64,000 nt of DNA, taken from assembly GCF_030010625.1 (NCBI RefSeq), contig NZ_JASCXN010000002.1:248001-312000 (forward strand), written 5' to 3'. This document shows positions 25,132 through 33,671 of this stretch, in pieces. A program made the translations under genes and the position numbers. Each line of letters opens with the position of its first letter. Within the stretch, counting starts at the first letter, position 1. Origin of the DNA: Streptomyces sp. CC208A. GTDB lineage: Bacteria; Actinomycetota; Actinomycetes; Streptomycetales; Streptomycetaceae. Below the pieces are notes generated by a model. The model did not search any database and had not been told where the DNA came from. It saw only the letters and a program-made list of their open reading frames with translations.

Positions 25132-26682
25132 ATGAAGAGGATGTTCGTGGCTCCGGATCCGGGGCTCCTCCGGCTCAGGACCGGACTGCGCGCCGTGCTC
25201 GGCATCGCGCTCGCGGTGGCCGTCGCGGAGCTCGCGGGATTCTCGCTGACCGCGTCGATCACCGGAGGACTGGCGGCACTGCTCGCCCTGTTCACCGTCG
25301 CCGACGCCACCGTCCGCCGCCAGGCCGTCACCACCCTGCTGCTGCCGCTCGCCGGCTTCCCGGTCCTCGCACTGGCCACGCTCCTGCACGAGCACACCCT
25401 GCTCCGGGACGCGTCCTTCCTCCTCGTCGTCCTCGGCGGCGTCTACGCCCGGCGCTGGGGCCCGCGCGGCCACGCGCTCGGCATCTTCGCCTTCATGAAC
25501 TTCTTCATCACCCAGTTCCTGCACGCCGTGCCCGCCCAGCTCCCCGAGCTGTACGCGGCCGTGGGCATCGCCCTCGCGGCCGCCGGGGCGGTGCGCTTCG
25601 TGCTCTGGCCGATCGAGCGGCGCACCCCGCCGCCCGCCGCCCCCGCCCCGCTGCCCGGCACGGGCCTCGCCCGGATCACCACCCGGCAGGCCGTCCAGGC
25701 CACCGCCGCCTGCGCCGTGGCGCTCGGCATCGGGCAGGTCCTCTCCGAGGACCGCTGGTACTGGGCCGTCGGCACCACCTGGTGGATCTTCGTGAACACC
25801 GTCTCCCGCGGCGAGACCCTGGTCCGCGGCTTCCGCCGCTTCCTCGGCACCCTCCTCGGCATCGCCGTCGGCATGGCCGTCGCCCTCCCGCTGCACGGCG
25901 CCCCGCTGCCCACCGCCCTCCTGGTGGCCGTCTGCGTCTTCGGGATCTTCTACACCGCGCCCCTCTCCTACAGCTGGATGATGGTCGCGGTCACCGTGAT
26001 GGCCGGTCTGCTGTACGGGCTCCTCGGCGTCCTCGACCCGGCGCTGCTCGTGCTGCGCCTGGAGGAGACCGTGGTCGGCGCGGTCTGCGCCGCCCTCGCC
26101 GTCCTGCTGATCCTCCCGGTCACCACCCACGCCATCAACGACGCCTGGATCCAGCGCGCCCTGCGCGCGGTCCACGCCGCGACCGCCGCCTCCGAGCGGC
26201 GGCTCGCCGGCGACGAGCAGGCCGACCCCACCCCGCACGTCGCCGAGCTCGACCTGCTCCTCGGCCGGGTGCGGCTCTCCCTCGCCCCGCTCGTCCACCC
26301 GCTCAGCCCCTTCCGCGAGCGCAAGGCCCGGGCCCGTCAGGTCCTCGCCCTGCTCGACGAGTGTGCCGCCGAGGTGCGCGGCCTCGCCGCCGTCGCCGCC
26401 GACCCGGACGCCAGCCACGACGCCCGGCTCGCCGCCGCCTGCTGGCGGGTCGAGGCGGCCGTCGAACGCCTCACCTCGCCCCGTACGCCCGCCCCGTCCC
26501 GTACGCCGGAGGCCGGTACGCCTACGCCGGAGACCGCCCCGGACCGGCCCGCCGCGGAGCCCGGGGCCGGGCCCCACCCGGCCCCCGCCGCCCTCGGGCA
26601 CGTCAGCGGTCTGGAGCGGCTGCTCGCCGCCCTCGACGAACCGCTCCGCACCCCGCCCGGCTCCCTCCTCGTCCGTTCCTGA
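25132..26682 (+). CDS. FUSC family inner-membrane protein
   Basis: A 516-aa membrane protein with two blocks of hydrophobic helices separated by a cytoplasmic segment, the arrangement of the FUSC (fusaric acid resistance-like / aromatic acid exporter) family. Key stretches are AVAELAGFSLTASITGGLAALLA, AVQATAACAVALGIGQVLSEDRWYWAV and FRRFLGTLLGIAVGMAVALPL. The last 130 residues are soluble and Pro/Thr-rich. Likely role: efflux of small aromatic or amphipathic acids, with an unknown substrate. A second in-frame ATG at 25141 is possible. Confidence 0.85.
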   Translation: MKRMFVAPDPGLLRLRTGLRAVLGIALAVAVAELAGFSLTASITGGLAALLALFTVADATVRRQAVTTLLLPLAGFPVLALATLLHEHTLLRDASFLLVVLGGVYARRWGPRGHALGIFAFMNFFITQFLHAVPAQLPELYAAVGIALAAAGAVRFVLWPIERRTPPPAAPAPLPGTGLARITTRQAVQATAACAVALGIGQVLSEDRWYWAVGTTWWIFVNTVSRGETLVRGFRRFLGTLLGIAVGMAVALPLHGAPLPTALLVAVCVFGIFYTAPLSYSWMMVAVTVMAGLLYGLLGVLDPALLVLRLEETVVGAVCAALAVLLILPVTTHAINDAWIQRALRAVHAATAASERRLAGDEQADPTPHVAELDLLLGRVRLSLAPLVHPLSPFRERKARARQVLALLDECAAEVRGLAAVAADPDASHDARLAAACWRVEAAVERLTSPRTPAPSRTPEAGTPTPETAPDRPAAEPGAGPHPAPAALGHVSGLERLLAALDEPLRTPPGSLLVRS

Positions 26683-26695
26683 CCGGAACGAGGTT

Positions 26696-26705
26696 GGTCT
26701 AGACC
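26696..26705. promoter_or_regulatory. DasR-like (dre) operator core
   Basis: GGTCTAGACC, a perfect 10-bp palindrome preceded by TT, lies 62 bases before the lactonase start. The DasR consensus, a 16-mer, has exactly this core; the outer bases match only in part. CTAG-containing palindromes are scarce in such GC-rich DNA. Confidence 0.5.
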
Positions 26706-26767
26706 GCCTGCTAACGTCGGCCCGAGACGGCCGGTCGCAGCGACCGGCCCCGGGGCAGGGAGGCGCC

Positions 26768-27829
26768 GTGGGCGGGACCGAGCGGACACACGAACGGGGA
26801 GCGGGCCGGGTGCGGGCCTACCTCGGCTCCTTCACCTCGGCCGGCGGCCGCGGGGTGCTCGCCGCCGACGTCGACCCGGCCACCGGCGCCCTCACCGTGA
26901 CGGGCGGCACCGACGCCGTCCCCGACCCCTCCTACCTCGCCCTCGCGGACGGCGTCCTGTACGCGGTCTCCGAGACCGACCCGGGCGCCGTCGCCGCCCT
27001 CGACCCCGCCGGCCCCGCGCCGCGCCCGCTCGGCGCCCCCGTCCCCGTCGACGGTTCGGGCCCCACCCACCTGGCCGTCGCCGCCGGCCACCTCCTCACC
27101 GCCAACTACACCTCCGGCAGCGTCACCGCCCTGCCGCTGGCCCCCGACGGCACGCCGGGACCCGCCACCGCCGTCCTCCGCCACGAGGGCGGCGGCCCGG
27201 TCGCCGACCGCCAGGACGCGCCCCACGCCCACCAGGTCCTGCCCGACCCCGGTGGACGCTGGGCGGTCAGCGTGGACCTCGGTACGGACTCCGTGCGGGT
27301 CTGCGCCCTCGACCCGGCCACCGGTGCCCTCCGCCTCCACCGGGAGACCGCCCTGCGGCCCGGCTACGGCCCCCGCCACCTCGCCTTCCACCCGGCGGGC
27401 GGCCACGCCTACGTGGTCGGCGAACTGGAGCCCGCCGTCACCGTCTGCCGCTGGGACGCCGAGCACGGCGAGCTGACGCCGCTGGCGGAGATCCCGCTCG
27501 TCGACACGGACGCCGCAGGGCCCGCGTACCCCTCCGCCGTCGTCGTGGCGCCCGACGGACGGTTCCTGTGGGTGGCCGTGCGCGGCACCGACACGATCGC
27601 CGTCCTCGTCCTCTCCCCGACGGGCGACGAGGCGATCCGCTCCACCGCCGTGTCCTGCGGCGGGGAGTGGCCCCGCGACCTCGCCCTCGACCCCTCCGGG
27701 CGGCGGCTGTACGCGGCGAACGAGCGGTCCGGCGACGTCACCTGGTTCGACGTCACCCCCGGGACCGGCACCCCGGTCCGCGCCGGCTCCACCGAGGTCC
27801 CGGCGGTCACCTGCGTCGTCTTCGGCTGA
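26768..27829 (+). CDS. Lactonase family (seven-bladed propeller) protein
   Basis: A 353-aa beta-propeller of the Pgl/YbhE type. It opens VRAYLGSFTSAGGRGVLAADVD and carries the family histidines in APHAHQVLPDPGGRW and GYGPRHLAFHPAGGHAYVV, plus GEWPRDLALDPSGRRLYAAN near the end. The family includes 6-phosphogluconolactonase, but many members have unproven substrates. AGGGAGG lies four bases before the GTG start. A DasR-like site upstream hints at control by amino-sugar status. No signal peptide is present. Confidence 0.88.
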   Translation: MGGTERTHERGAGRVRAYLGSFTSAGGRGVLAADVDPATGALTVTGGTDAVPDPSYLALADGVLYAVSETDPGAVAALDPAGPAPRPLGAPVPVDGSGPTHLAVAAGHLLTANYTSGSVTALPLAPDGTPGPATAVLRHEGGGPVADRQDAPHAHQVLPDPGGRWAVSVDLGTDSVRVCALDPATGALRLHRETALRPGYGPRHLAFHPAGGHAYVVGELEPAVTVCRWDAEHGELTPLAEIPLVDTDAAGPAYPSAVVVAPDGRFLWVAVRGTDTIAVLVLSPTGDEAIRSTAVSCGGEWPRDLALDPSGRRLYAANERSGDVTWFDVTPGTGTPVRAGSTEVPAVTCVVFG

Positions 27830-27868
27830 GCGGGCCGCCGGTACGGCCCCGGGCGCCACGCCCGGACA

Positions 27869-27918
27869 CGCGGAAGGGCCCGTACCGGACGGTTCGTTCC
27901 GGTGCGGGCCCTTCCGCG
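27869..27918. terminator. Bidirectional terminator with 21-bp stem
   Basis: CGCGGAAGGGCCCG-T-ACCGGA pairs with TCCGGT-G-CGGGCCCTTCCGCG around an 8-base loop, the only irregularity being one T-G wobble. It sits between the convergent lactonase and CbiX-like genes and would stop transcription from both sides. Confidence 0.85.
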
Positions 27919-27930
27919 AGGGTCGGGGCG

Positions 27931-28848
27931 TCAGTGGGCCGGGGCCGCGCCCTGCTGCGGGAGACCGAGCACGGCCGCGTACTGCGAGGCCACCAGCTTG
28001 CCGAGCGCCGGGTAGGCGCCCAGGGTCTCGGCGGCCGGGCAGCCGGCCTCCTTCGAGGCCTCGTCGAGCAGGCCCTCGGCCAGCTCCGGGCCGATCAGGT
28101 ACGGGGCCAGCGCCAGCTGCACGGAACCCGCCTCGCGCAGCTGCTCCGCCACGGAGGCGATCGAACCCTCCTGGTCGAGCGCGGCGGCCATCACCGGCAC
28201 GGCGAGCCGGGCCGCGAGCAGCATGCCCGTGATGCCGGCGGCCTGCACGGCCTCCTCGCCGCCGACCGTGGCCAGGACGATGCCGTCCGCGGCGGTGGCG
28301 ACGGTGAAGAGCCGGGCGCGGTCGGCGCGGGCGAGCCCCGCCTCCGACAGGCGCACGTGCAGCGCCTCGGCGAGCAGCGGGTGCGGACCGAGGACGTCGG
28401 CCAGCTCGGCGGTGTTGCCGCCGTCCATGACGGCCTGGCGGATCCGGCGCATGACGGCGCTGTCCGGGCCCGCGAGCAGCGGGACGACGATCGCGGCCGG
28501 GCCCTCCGGGGCCCCGACCTCACGGCCGGCCGCCACGGCGATCCGGTACCGCTCCTCGCGCAGCTCCGCCGCGGCGGTCAGCACGCCGGCGAGCGTCGGG
28601 TACTCCTCGCCGTCGCCGTCCACGAAACCGATCGCGGCCTCCAGGCCGGGCAGCTCGGACCGGGCGATGCTCACCAGCTCCTCGGCCAGTGCGCGTATGG
28701 CGGCCGAGGGCGTGCCGGGGACGGCGAGCACCAGGGCGGGAGCGCCCTCGGGCGCCGCCGCCGGGTCGGGGCGACGGTGCCGCCCGGACGGGCGGGGGCG
28801 CGGCATTCGTACAGGCAGGCCGTTGGCGGGCCCAGTGGGGGAGCTCAT
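27931..28848 (-). CDS. CbiX/sirohydrochlorin-chelatase-like protein, divergent
   Basis: A 305-aa protein with two repeats of the chelatase fold: ALVLAVPGTPSAAIRALAEELV, IVVPLLAGPDSAVMRRIRQA, VMAAALDQEGSIASVAEQLREA and ALAPYLIGPELAEGLLDEA. Real CbiX/SirB enzymes start with a metal-binding HGSR motif. Here that position reads PGTP, so iron or cobalt chelation by the usual ligands looks unlikely. The N-terminal 35 residues are basic and proline-rich. A longer open frame upstream is a shadow. The gene ends 13 bases from the shared terminator. Confidence 0.78.
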   Translation of the reverse strand: MSSPTGPANGLPVRMPRPRPSGRHRRPDPAAAPEGAPALVLAVPGTPSAAIRALAEELVSIARSELPGLEAAIGFVDGDGEEYPTLAGVLTAAAELREERYRIAVAAGREVGAPEGPAAIVVPLLAGPDSAVMRRIRQAVMDGGNTAELADVLGPHPLLAEALHVRLSEAGLARADRARLFTVATAADGIVLATVGGEEAVQAAGITGMLLAARLAVPVMAAALDQEGSIASVAEQLREAGSVQLALAPYLIGPELAEGLLDEASKEAGCPAAETLGAYPALGKLVASQYAAVLGLPQQGAAPAH

Positions 28849-29027
28849 GGCGCCGCATGCTACTAACTTTGCGGACGGGCGCGTTCGGTGAGGTACGACC
28901 CCGCGCCTTCTGTCCCTGTATGTCCGGTCGCAGGTCCACCGGATCGTGGACGGGGACCCCGCCCGGCTCCCGGCACCCCCTCGACCAGCGGCGATGCCCT
29001 CCCGGGGCCGTGGTGCGCCGGTACCGG

Positions 29028-30023
29028 TCAGAGGATCCGGAGCAGGGCCGGGTCCTCGGGGAGCAGGCTGCCGCCGGAGGCGAGCGCGGCGGCCAGCGTC
29101 ACCGCGCCGTCGAGCGGATCCCCCGCGGGAGCGACGGCCGGAACCTCGGGCAGCCGGTCCGCGAGCGCGGCCCGCACCGGTACGAGGAGCGGCTCCCCCA
29201 GCCGGAAGAGGCCCCCGGTGAGCGCCACCACGGCCGCCGGGTCCGGCGGGCAGACCGCCTCGGCGGCGTCGGCGATGTGCTCGGCGGCCCGCCGCAGGAT
29301 CCCGGCGGCGACCGGGTCGTCCGCCGCGCAGGCCGCCACCTGCGGCGCGAAGGCGGCGAGCACGGCCGGCCGGTCCGTGCGCGGGTAGAGCGCGCCGGGC
29401 AGCCCCGCCGCCGGGCCGTGCAGCTTCTCCGCCCGGGCCAGCAGCGCAGCCGAACCGCCGCGCCGCCCGTCGTACGCCCGCAGCGCCGCCTCCAGGCCCG
29501 CCCGGCCGATCCAGGCGCCGCCGCCGCAGTCGCCCAGGAGGTGGCCCCAGCCGTCGGCCCGGTGCCAGCCGGTCAGGTCGGTGCCGAGGGCGATCAGGCC
29601 GGTGCCGCCCGCGACGACGACGCCGGGCCGCGCGCCGAGCGCCCCGGCGTAGGCGGTGACGGCGTCGGCGGCGAGCACGGTCCCGTGCACCCCCCAGGCC
29701 TCGGCGAAGGCCCCGGGGAGGACCGCCCGCAGCTCCTCGCCGAGCGTGGCCATGCCGGCGGCGCCCACGGCGGCGGCGACCACCGGCCGCCCCTCCCCGG
29801 CGTGCGCCCGCAGCGCGGCGACGGCCGGCAGCGCCGACTCCAGGAAGTGCGCGGCGGAGATCCCGCCCGGCCCGGTCCGTACGGGGCCGGGCGCGGCCGC
29901 CCGGTCGAGCACCGTCCCGTCGGCGGCCCGGGCGAGGGCGATCCGCAGCCCCGAACCGCCCGAGTCGATCCCGACGACCACCGCGTCCGCCGGCCCGCCG
30001 GCGCGCTCGCTCACGGACTCCAC
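29028..30023 (-). CDS. BadF/BadG-type ATPase, probable N-acetylglucosamine kinase
   Basis: A 331-aa kinase of the ASKHA superfamily. The phosphate-1 loop GIDSGGSGLRIALA, an adenosine-side GTGLIALGTDLTGWHRADGWGHL region and GDCGGGAWIGRAGLEAAL match BadF/BadG/BcrA family sugar kinases such as eukaryotic-type NAGK. It should phosphorylate GlcNAc or a related amino sugar in the cytoplasm. A start at 30023 (ATG) is used. It is divergent from ung by 96 bases. A neighbouring DasR-like site at 26.7 kb fits an amino-sugar theme. Confidence 0.85.
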   Translation of the reverse strand: MESVSERAGGPADAVVVGIDSGGSGLRIALARAADGTVLDRAAAPGPVRTGPGGISAAHFLESALPAVAALRAHAGEGRPVVAAAVGAAGMATLGEELRAVLPGAFAEAWGVHGTVLAADAVTAYAGALGARPGVVVAGGTGLIALGTDLTGWHRADGWGHLLGDCGGGAWIGRAGLEAALRAYDGRRGGSAALLARAEKLHGPAAGLPGALYPRTDRPAVLAAFAPQVAACAADDPVAAGILRRAAEHIADAAEAVCPPDPAAVVALTGGLFRLGEPLLVPVRAALADRLPEVPAVAPAGDPLDGAVTLAAALASGGSLLPEDPALLRIL

Positions 30024-30119
30024 GCTGCAACCGTCCTCACCGGCCTCACCGGGTGGGGGCCTGGGGCCGCAGTCTAGGGCGGAGGGTGTTGTCGTTGTAG
30101 ACCGCTAGAGTGACGGACC

Positions 30120-30797
30120 GTGACTGCGAGACCGTTGAACGAACTGGTGGAGCCCGGCTGGGCCGAGGCCCTGGAGCCCGTCGCGGGCCGGGTGGCCGCG
30201 ATGGGCGACTTCCTGCGGCAGGAGATCGCCGCGGGCCGGACCTACCTGCCGTCGGGGCAGAACGTACTGCGCGCCTTCCAGCAGCCGTTCGACGACGTGC
30301 GGGTCCTGATCGTGGGTCAGGACCCCTACCCCACCCCGGGGATGGCGATCGGGCTGAGCTTCGCCGTGGCCCCGGAGGTGCGGCAGCTGCCCGGCAGCCT
30401 GGAGAACATCTTCCGGGAGCTGCACACCGACCTCGGGCTGCCCCGGCCGTCCAACGGCGACCTGACCCCGTGGACCCGGCAGGGCGTCCTCCTCCTCAAC
30501 AGGGCGCTGACCACCGCCCCGCGCAAGCCGGGCGCCCACCGCGGCAAGGGCTGGGAGGAGGTCACCGAGCAGGCTATCCGCGCGCTCGCCGCCCGCGGCA
30601 AGCCCCTGGTGTCGATCCTCTGGGGCCGCGACGCCCGCAACGCCCGTCCGCTGCTCGGCGACCTGCCGGCCGTCGAGTCCGCGCACCCCTCCCCGATGTC
30701 CGCGGACCGCGGCTTCTTCGGCTCGCGCCCCTTCAGCCGGGCCAACGAGATGCTGGTCGCCCAGGGCGCCGAGCCGGTGGACTGGCGCCTGCCCTGA
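30120..30797 (+). CDS. ung: Uracil-DNA glycosylase
   Basis: Removes uracil from DNA to start base-excision repair. Family 1 features are all present: water-activating Asp68 in GQDPYP (66-71), the [18 protein letters not shown] uracil-binding stretch with its key Asn, and the DNA-intercalation loop HPSPMS near residue 189, followed by [11 protein letters not shown]. Length 225 aa is standard. The start is a GTG just after the CTAGAGTGACGGACC leader; a longer reading frame was not available. Confidence 0.96.
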   Translation: MTARPLNELVEPGWAEALEPVAGRVAAMGDFLRQEIAAGRTYLPSGQNVLRAFQQPFDDVRVLIVGQDPYPTPGMAIGLSFAVAPEVRQLPGSLENIFRELHTDLGLPRPSNGDLTPWTRQGVLLLNRALTTAPRKPGAHRGKGWEEVTEQAIRALAARGKPLVSILWGRDARNARPLLGDLPAVESAHPSPMSADRGFFGSRPFSRANEMLVAQGAEPVDWRLP

Positions 30798-30821
30798 CCC
30801 GGCCGGGGAGGGGACGTCCCG

Positions 30822-31904
30822 TCAGATCAGCGCCGCCCGGACGCACAGCACGTCCGGCAGGTGCTCGGCGAGGAGCTGCCAGCTGTCGCCGTCGTCGGCG
30901 CTCGCGTACACCTCCCCGTTGCGGTTGCCGAAGTAGACGCCCGCCGGGTCGGCGTCGTCCGTGCACAGCGCGTCGCGGAGGACCGTGCCGTAGTGGTCGC
31001 CCTCCGGGAGCCCCTTGCCCAGGGGCTCCCAGCTCGCGCCGGCGTCCGTGGTCCGGTAGACCCGGCAGCGGCGGCCCGCCGGGACCCGGTCGGAGTCGGC
31101 GGTGATCGGGAAGACGTAGGCGGTGCCGGGGCGGTGGGGGTGCGTGGCGGCGGCGAAGCCGAAGTCGGAGGGGAGCGGACCGCCGATGTCCGTCCAGCTC
31201 CGTCCGGCGTCGTCGCTGCGGTAGACGCCCCAGTGGTTCTGGAGGTACAGCCGGTCCGGGTCGCCCGCGTCCTGCGCGATCTTGTGCACGCACTGGCCGA
31301 ACTCGGGGTGCGGATCGGGCAGGAAGACCGCGGAGACGCCCTCGTTGGACGGGACCCAGGAGGCGCCGCCGTCCCGGCTGCGGAAGACGCCGGCCGTGGA
31401 GACGGCCACCGTGACGGCGTCGGGGTCGCGGTGGTCGGTGACGACCGTGTGCACGGCCTCGCCGCCCCCGCCCGGCACCCACCGGGAGCGGGTGGGGTGC
31501 TCCCACAGCGGCCGGACGAGCGTGAAGGACTCCCCGCCGTCGTCGGAGCGGAAGAGCGCGGCCGGTTCCGTGCCCGCGTAGACGACGCCGGGGGAGTGGG
31601 CGGGGGCCGGGTGGAGCTGCCAGACGCGCTCCAGGGAGGCGCCGGTGTCCTGGGGGAACTTCACGGCGGGGGCGGCCGGTTCGGTCCAGGTGCGGCCCAG
31701 GTCGTCGGAGTGGAAGACCGACGGGCCCCAGTGGGAGCTGTCGGCGCCGACCAGCAGTCGGGGGGTGTCCGACCGGGTGTCGACGGCCACCGAGTAGACG
31801 GCCTGCGCGGGGAAGTGGGGATCGTCGAACTCCCAGCGCCCGTCGTGCCTGCGGCCGATGAAGAGTCCCTTGCGGGTGCCTACGGTGAGAAGTACGTCGG
31901 GCAT
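30822..31904 (-). CDS. BNR-repeat (Asp-box) beta-propeller, glycosyl-hydrolase-like
   Basis: A 360-aa propeller without a signal peptide. Six Asp-box motifs of the form S/T-x-D-x-G-x-T/S-W/F are readable: SDDLGRTW, SDDGGESF, SRDGGASW, SDDAGRSW, TTDAGASW and SADDGDSW. Such cytoplasmic proteins are labelled exo-alpha-sialidase-like or sortilin-like by similarity, but the catalytic residues of sialidases are not evident, so an enzymatic role is doubtful. GGAGGTGGGCGACC precedes the ATG. It is convergent with ung. Confidence 0.82.
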   Translation of the reverse strand: MPDVLLTVGTRKGLFIGRRHDGRWEFDDPHFPAQAVYSVAVDTRSDTPRLLVGADSSHWGPSVFHSDDLGRTWTEPAAPAVKFPQDTGASLERVWQLHPAPAHSPGVVYAGTEPAALFRSDDGGESFTLVRPLWEHPTRSRWVPGGGGEAVHTVVTDHRDPDAVTVAVSTAGVFRSRDGGASWVPSNEGVSAVFLPDPHPEFGQCVHKIAQDAGDPDRLYLQNHWGVYRSDDAGRSWTDIGGPLPSDFGFAAATHPHRPGTAYVFPITADSDRVPAGRRCRVYRTTDAGASWEPLGKGLPEGDHYGTVLRDALCTDDADPAGVYFGNRNGEVYASADDGDSWQLLAEHLPDVLCVRAALI

Positions 31905-32029
31905 GGTCGCCCACCTCCAGGACGTCGTTGTCGCGGATACGGGCCAGTCTGCACCCGGGTACTGACAACGGCTCCGGGGGCACCCCACGCCCGGACGGCG
32001 GCGGGTGTCCCCGGGAGGGGCGGGCGCCC

Positions 32030-33109
32030 TCAGATCGCCCAGGCGTACTGCGGGGGCGCGAAGGTGGAGGCGTTCAGCTCGCGCGCGGCCCGGCGGGCCC
32101 AGGAGGCGTCGCGGAGCAGCTCGCGGCCGAGCAGGACCGCGTCGGCCTCGCCGTTCGCCAGGATCTTCTCGGCCTGCTCGGGCTCGGTGATGAGGCCGAC
32201 GGCGGCGACCGGGAGCCCGGTCTCGGCCTTGACCCGGGCGGCGAAGGGCACCTGGTAGCCGGGGCCGACGGGGATCCGCGCAGGCCCGCCGTTGCCGCCG
32301 CTGGAGACGTCGAGCAGGTCGACGCCGTGCTCGCGCAGCAGCCCGGCGAAGCGGACGGTCTCGTCGGGGGTCCAGCCCGCCGCCTCCAGCCAGTCGGTGG
32401 CGGAGACGCGGAAGAAGACGGGCAGGTGCTCGGGCCAGACGGCGCGGACCGCGTCCACGACCTCCAGGGCGAGCCGGGTCCGGTTCTCGAAGGAGCCGCC
32501 GTAGGCGTCGGTGCGGTGGTTGCTGTGCGGGGAGAGGAACTCGCCGATGAGGTAGCCGTGGGCGCCGTGCACCTCGACGACCTCGAAGCCGGCGTCCAGG
32601 GCGCGGTGGGCCGCGGCGGCGAACTTCCCGACGATCTCCCGGATGCCGTCCTCGGTGAGTTCGGTCGGGACCGGGTACCCCTCGTCGAAGGGGACGGGGC
32701 TGGGGCCGACCGGCTGCCAGCCCTCCTCCGCGGGGGCGGGGCCGCGGCCGAGCCAGGGGCGCTGGGTGGAGGCCTTGCGGCCGGCGTGCGCGATCTGGAT
32801 GCCGGCGACGGCGCCCTGCGCCTTCACGAGGGAGGCGATCCGGCGCAGGCCCTCGGTCTGGGCGTCGTTCCACAGGCCCAGGTCGGCGGGGCTGATCCGG
32901 CCCTCGGGGGAGACGGCGGTGGCCTCGACCAGGATCAGGCCGGTGCCGCCGGTGGCGCGGGAGCCGTAGTGGGCGAGGTGCCAGTCGGTGGCGACCCCGG
33001 CGTCCGGCCCGGAGACCTCCGCCGAGTACTGGCACATCGGCGCCATCCAGACGCGGTTCGGGACGGTCAGCGAGCGGAGGGTGCAGGGCTCGAACAGGGC
33101 GGCGCTCAT
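32030..33109 (-). CDS. NADH:flavin oxidoreductase (old yellow enzyme, YqjM type)
   Basis: A 359-aa FMN-dependent TIM barrel that reduces activated alkenes. YqjM-class residues are visible: MAPMCQYSA with the redox-modulating Cys25, the substrate-binding His region IQIAHAGRKAST, HGAHGYLIGEFLSPHSN, RTDAYGGSFENRTRL and the phosphate-binding end GLITEPEQAEKIL. It is divergent from an ArsR-family regulator across a spacer carrying a perfect 10-bp inverted repeat, an arrangement that implies induction by electrophiles or a substrate analogue. Confidence 0.92.
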   Translation of the reverse strand: MSAALFEPCTLRSLTVPNRVWMAPMCQYSAEVSGPDAGVATDWHLAHYGSRATGGTGLILVEATAVSPEGRISPADLGLWNDAQTEGLRRIASLVKAQGAVAGIQIAHAGRKASTQRPWLGRGPAPAEEGWQPVGPSPVPFDEGYPVPTELTEDGIREIVGKFAAAAHRALDAGFEVVEVHGAHGYLIGEFLSPHSNHRTDAYGGSFENRTRLALEVVDAVRAVWPEHLPVFFRVSATDWLEAAGWTPDETVRFAGLLREHGVDLLDVSSGGNGGPARIPVGPGYQVPFAARVKAETGLPVAAVGLITEPEQAEKILANGEADAVLLGRELLRDASWARRAARELNASTFAPPQYAWAI

Positions 33110-33177
33110 CGCGGACTCCGTTTCAAGGCGGCGGGGTGCCGGGCACGGGGAGGCCCGGCGAGATGCTCGTACGATAC

Positions 33178-33211
33178 CCCTCGTAGTACGACACCTGTCA
33201 AACTACGAGGG
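33178..33211. promoter_or_regulatory. Divergent operator between OYE and ArsR genes
   Basis: CCCTCGTAGT and ACTACGAGGG form a perfect inverted repeat (10-bp arms, 14-base spacer) in the middle of the 112-base divergent spacer. Additional GCTCGTAC direct repeats flank it. Size and symmetry suit a dimeric ArsR-type repressor covering both promoters. Confidence 0.65.
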
Positions 33212-33221
33212 TGCTCGTACA

Positions 33222-33671
33222 ATGAACCCCGTCCCGGACCGTCCCTCCGGGGAGAACGGAGCCGCCGCCATGACGACCCCCGCAAGCCCCCGCCTCCTGG
33301 AACACCCCGCGCGCGAGGAGATCGGCCTGGAGCCGGTGCTGCACGCGCTCTCGGACGCCGTGCGGCTGCGGATCGTGCGGGAACTGGCCGCCTCGGAGAC
33401 CGAGTTGAGCTGCTCGTACTTCGTCCTCCCGGTCACCAAGTCGACCACCACCCACCACTTCCGGGTGCTGCGCGAGGCCGGCGTCATCCGGCAGGACTAC
33501 CGGGGCACCGCCAAGCTCAACAGCCTCCGCCGGGCCGATCTCGACGCCCTCTTCCCCGGTCTCCTCGACACGGTCCTGGCGGCCGCCGAGGCGCAGTCCG
33601 CCCGCCGGGACCCGGCCGGGACGGAGAGGGTGCCCGCGGCCGCCCCCGTCACAGCGACCGCATCCGGTTGA
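33222..33671 (+). CDS. ArsR-type winged-helix regulator
   Basis: A 149-aa regulator with the ArsR-like fold: LHALSDAVRLRIVRELAASETELSC, then recognition helix TKSTTTHHFRVLREAGVI and the wing RQDYRGTAKLNSL. The lone cysteine in ELSCSYFV sits where redox- or electrophile-sensing members have one. The ATG at 33222 is used; MTTPASP 48 bases downstream is an alternative. It very likely represses the divergent old yellow enzyme. Its 3' end overlaps the DUF305 gene on the other strand by 23 bases. Confidence 0.87.
   Translation: MNPVPDRPSGENGAAAMTTPASPRLLEHPAREEIGLEPVLHALSDAVRLRIVRELAASETELSCSYFVLPVTKSTTTHHFRVLREAGVIRQDYRGTAKLNSLRRADLDALFPGLLDTVLAAAEAQSARRDPAGTERVPAAAPVTATASG

Noticed and set aside
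30089..30111. TTGTAGACC near the ung start as a second DasR site
   Set aside because: Only one half of the palindrome is present; the other half does not match.
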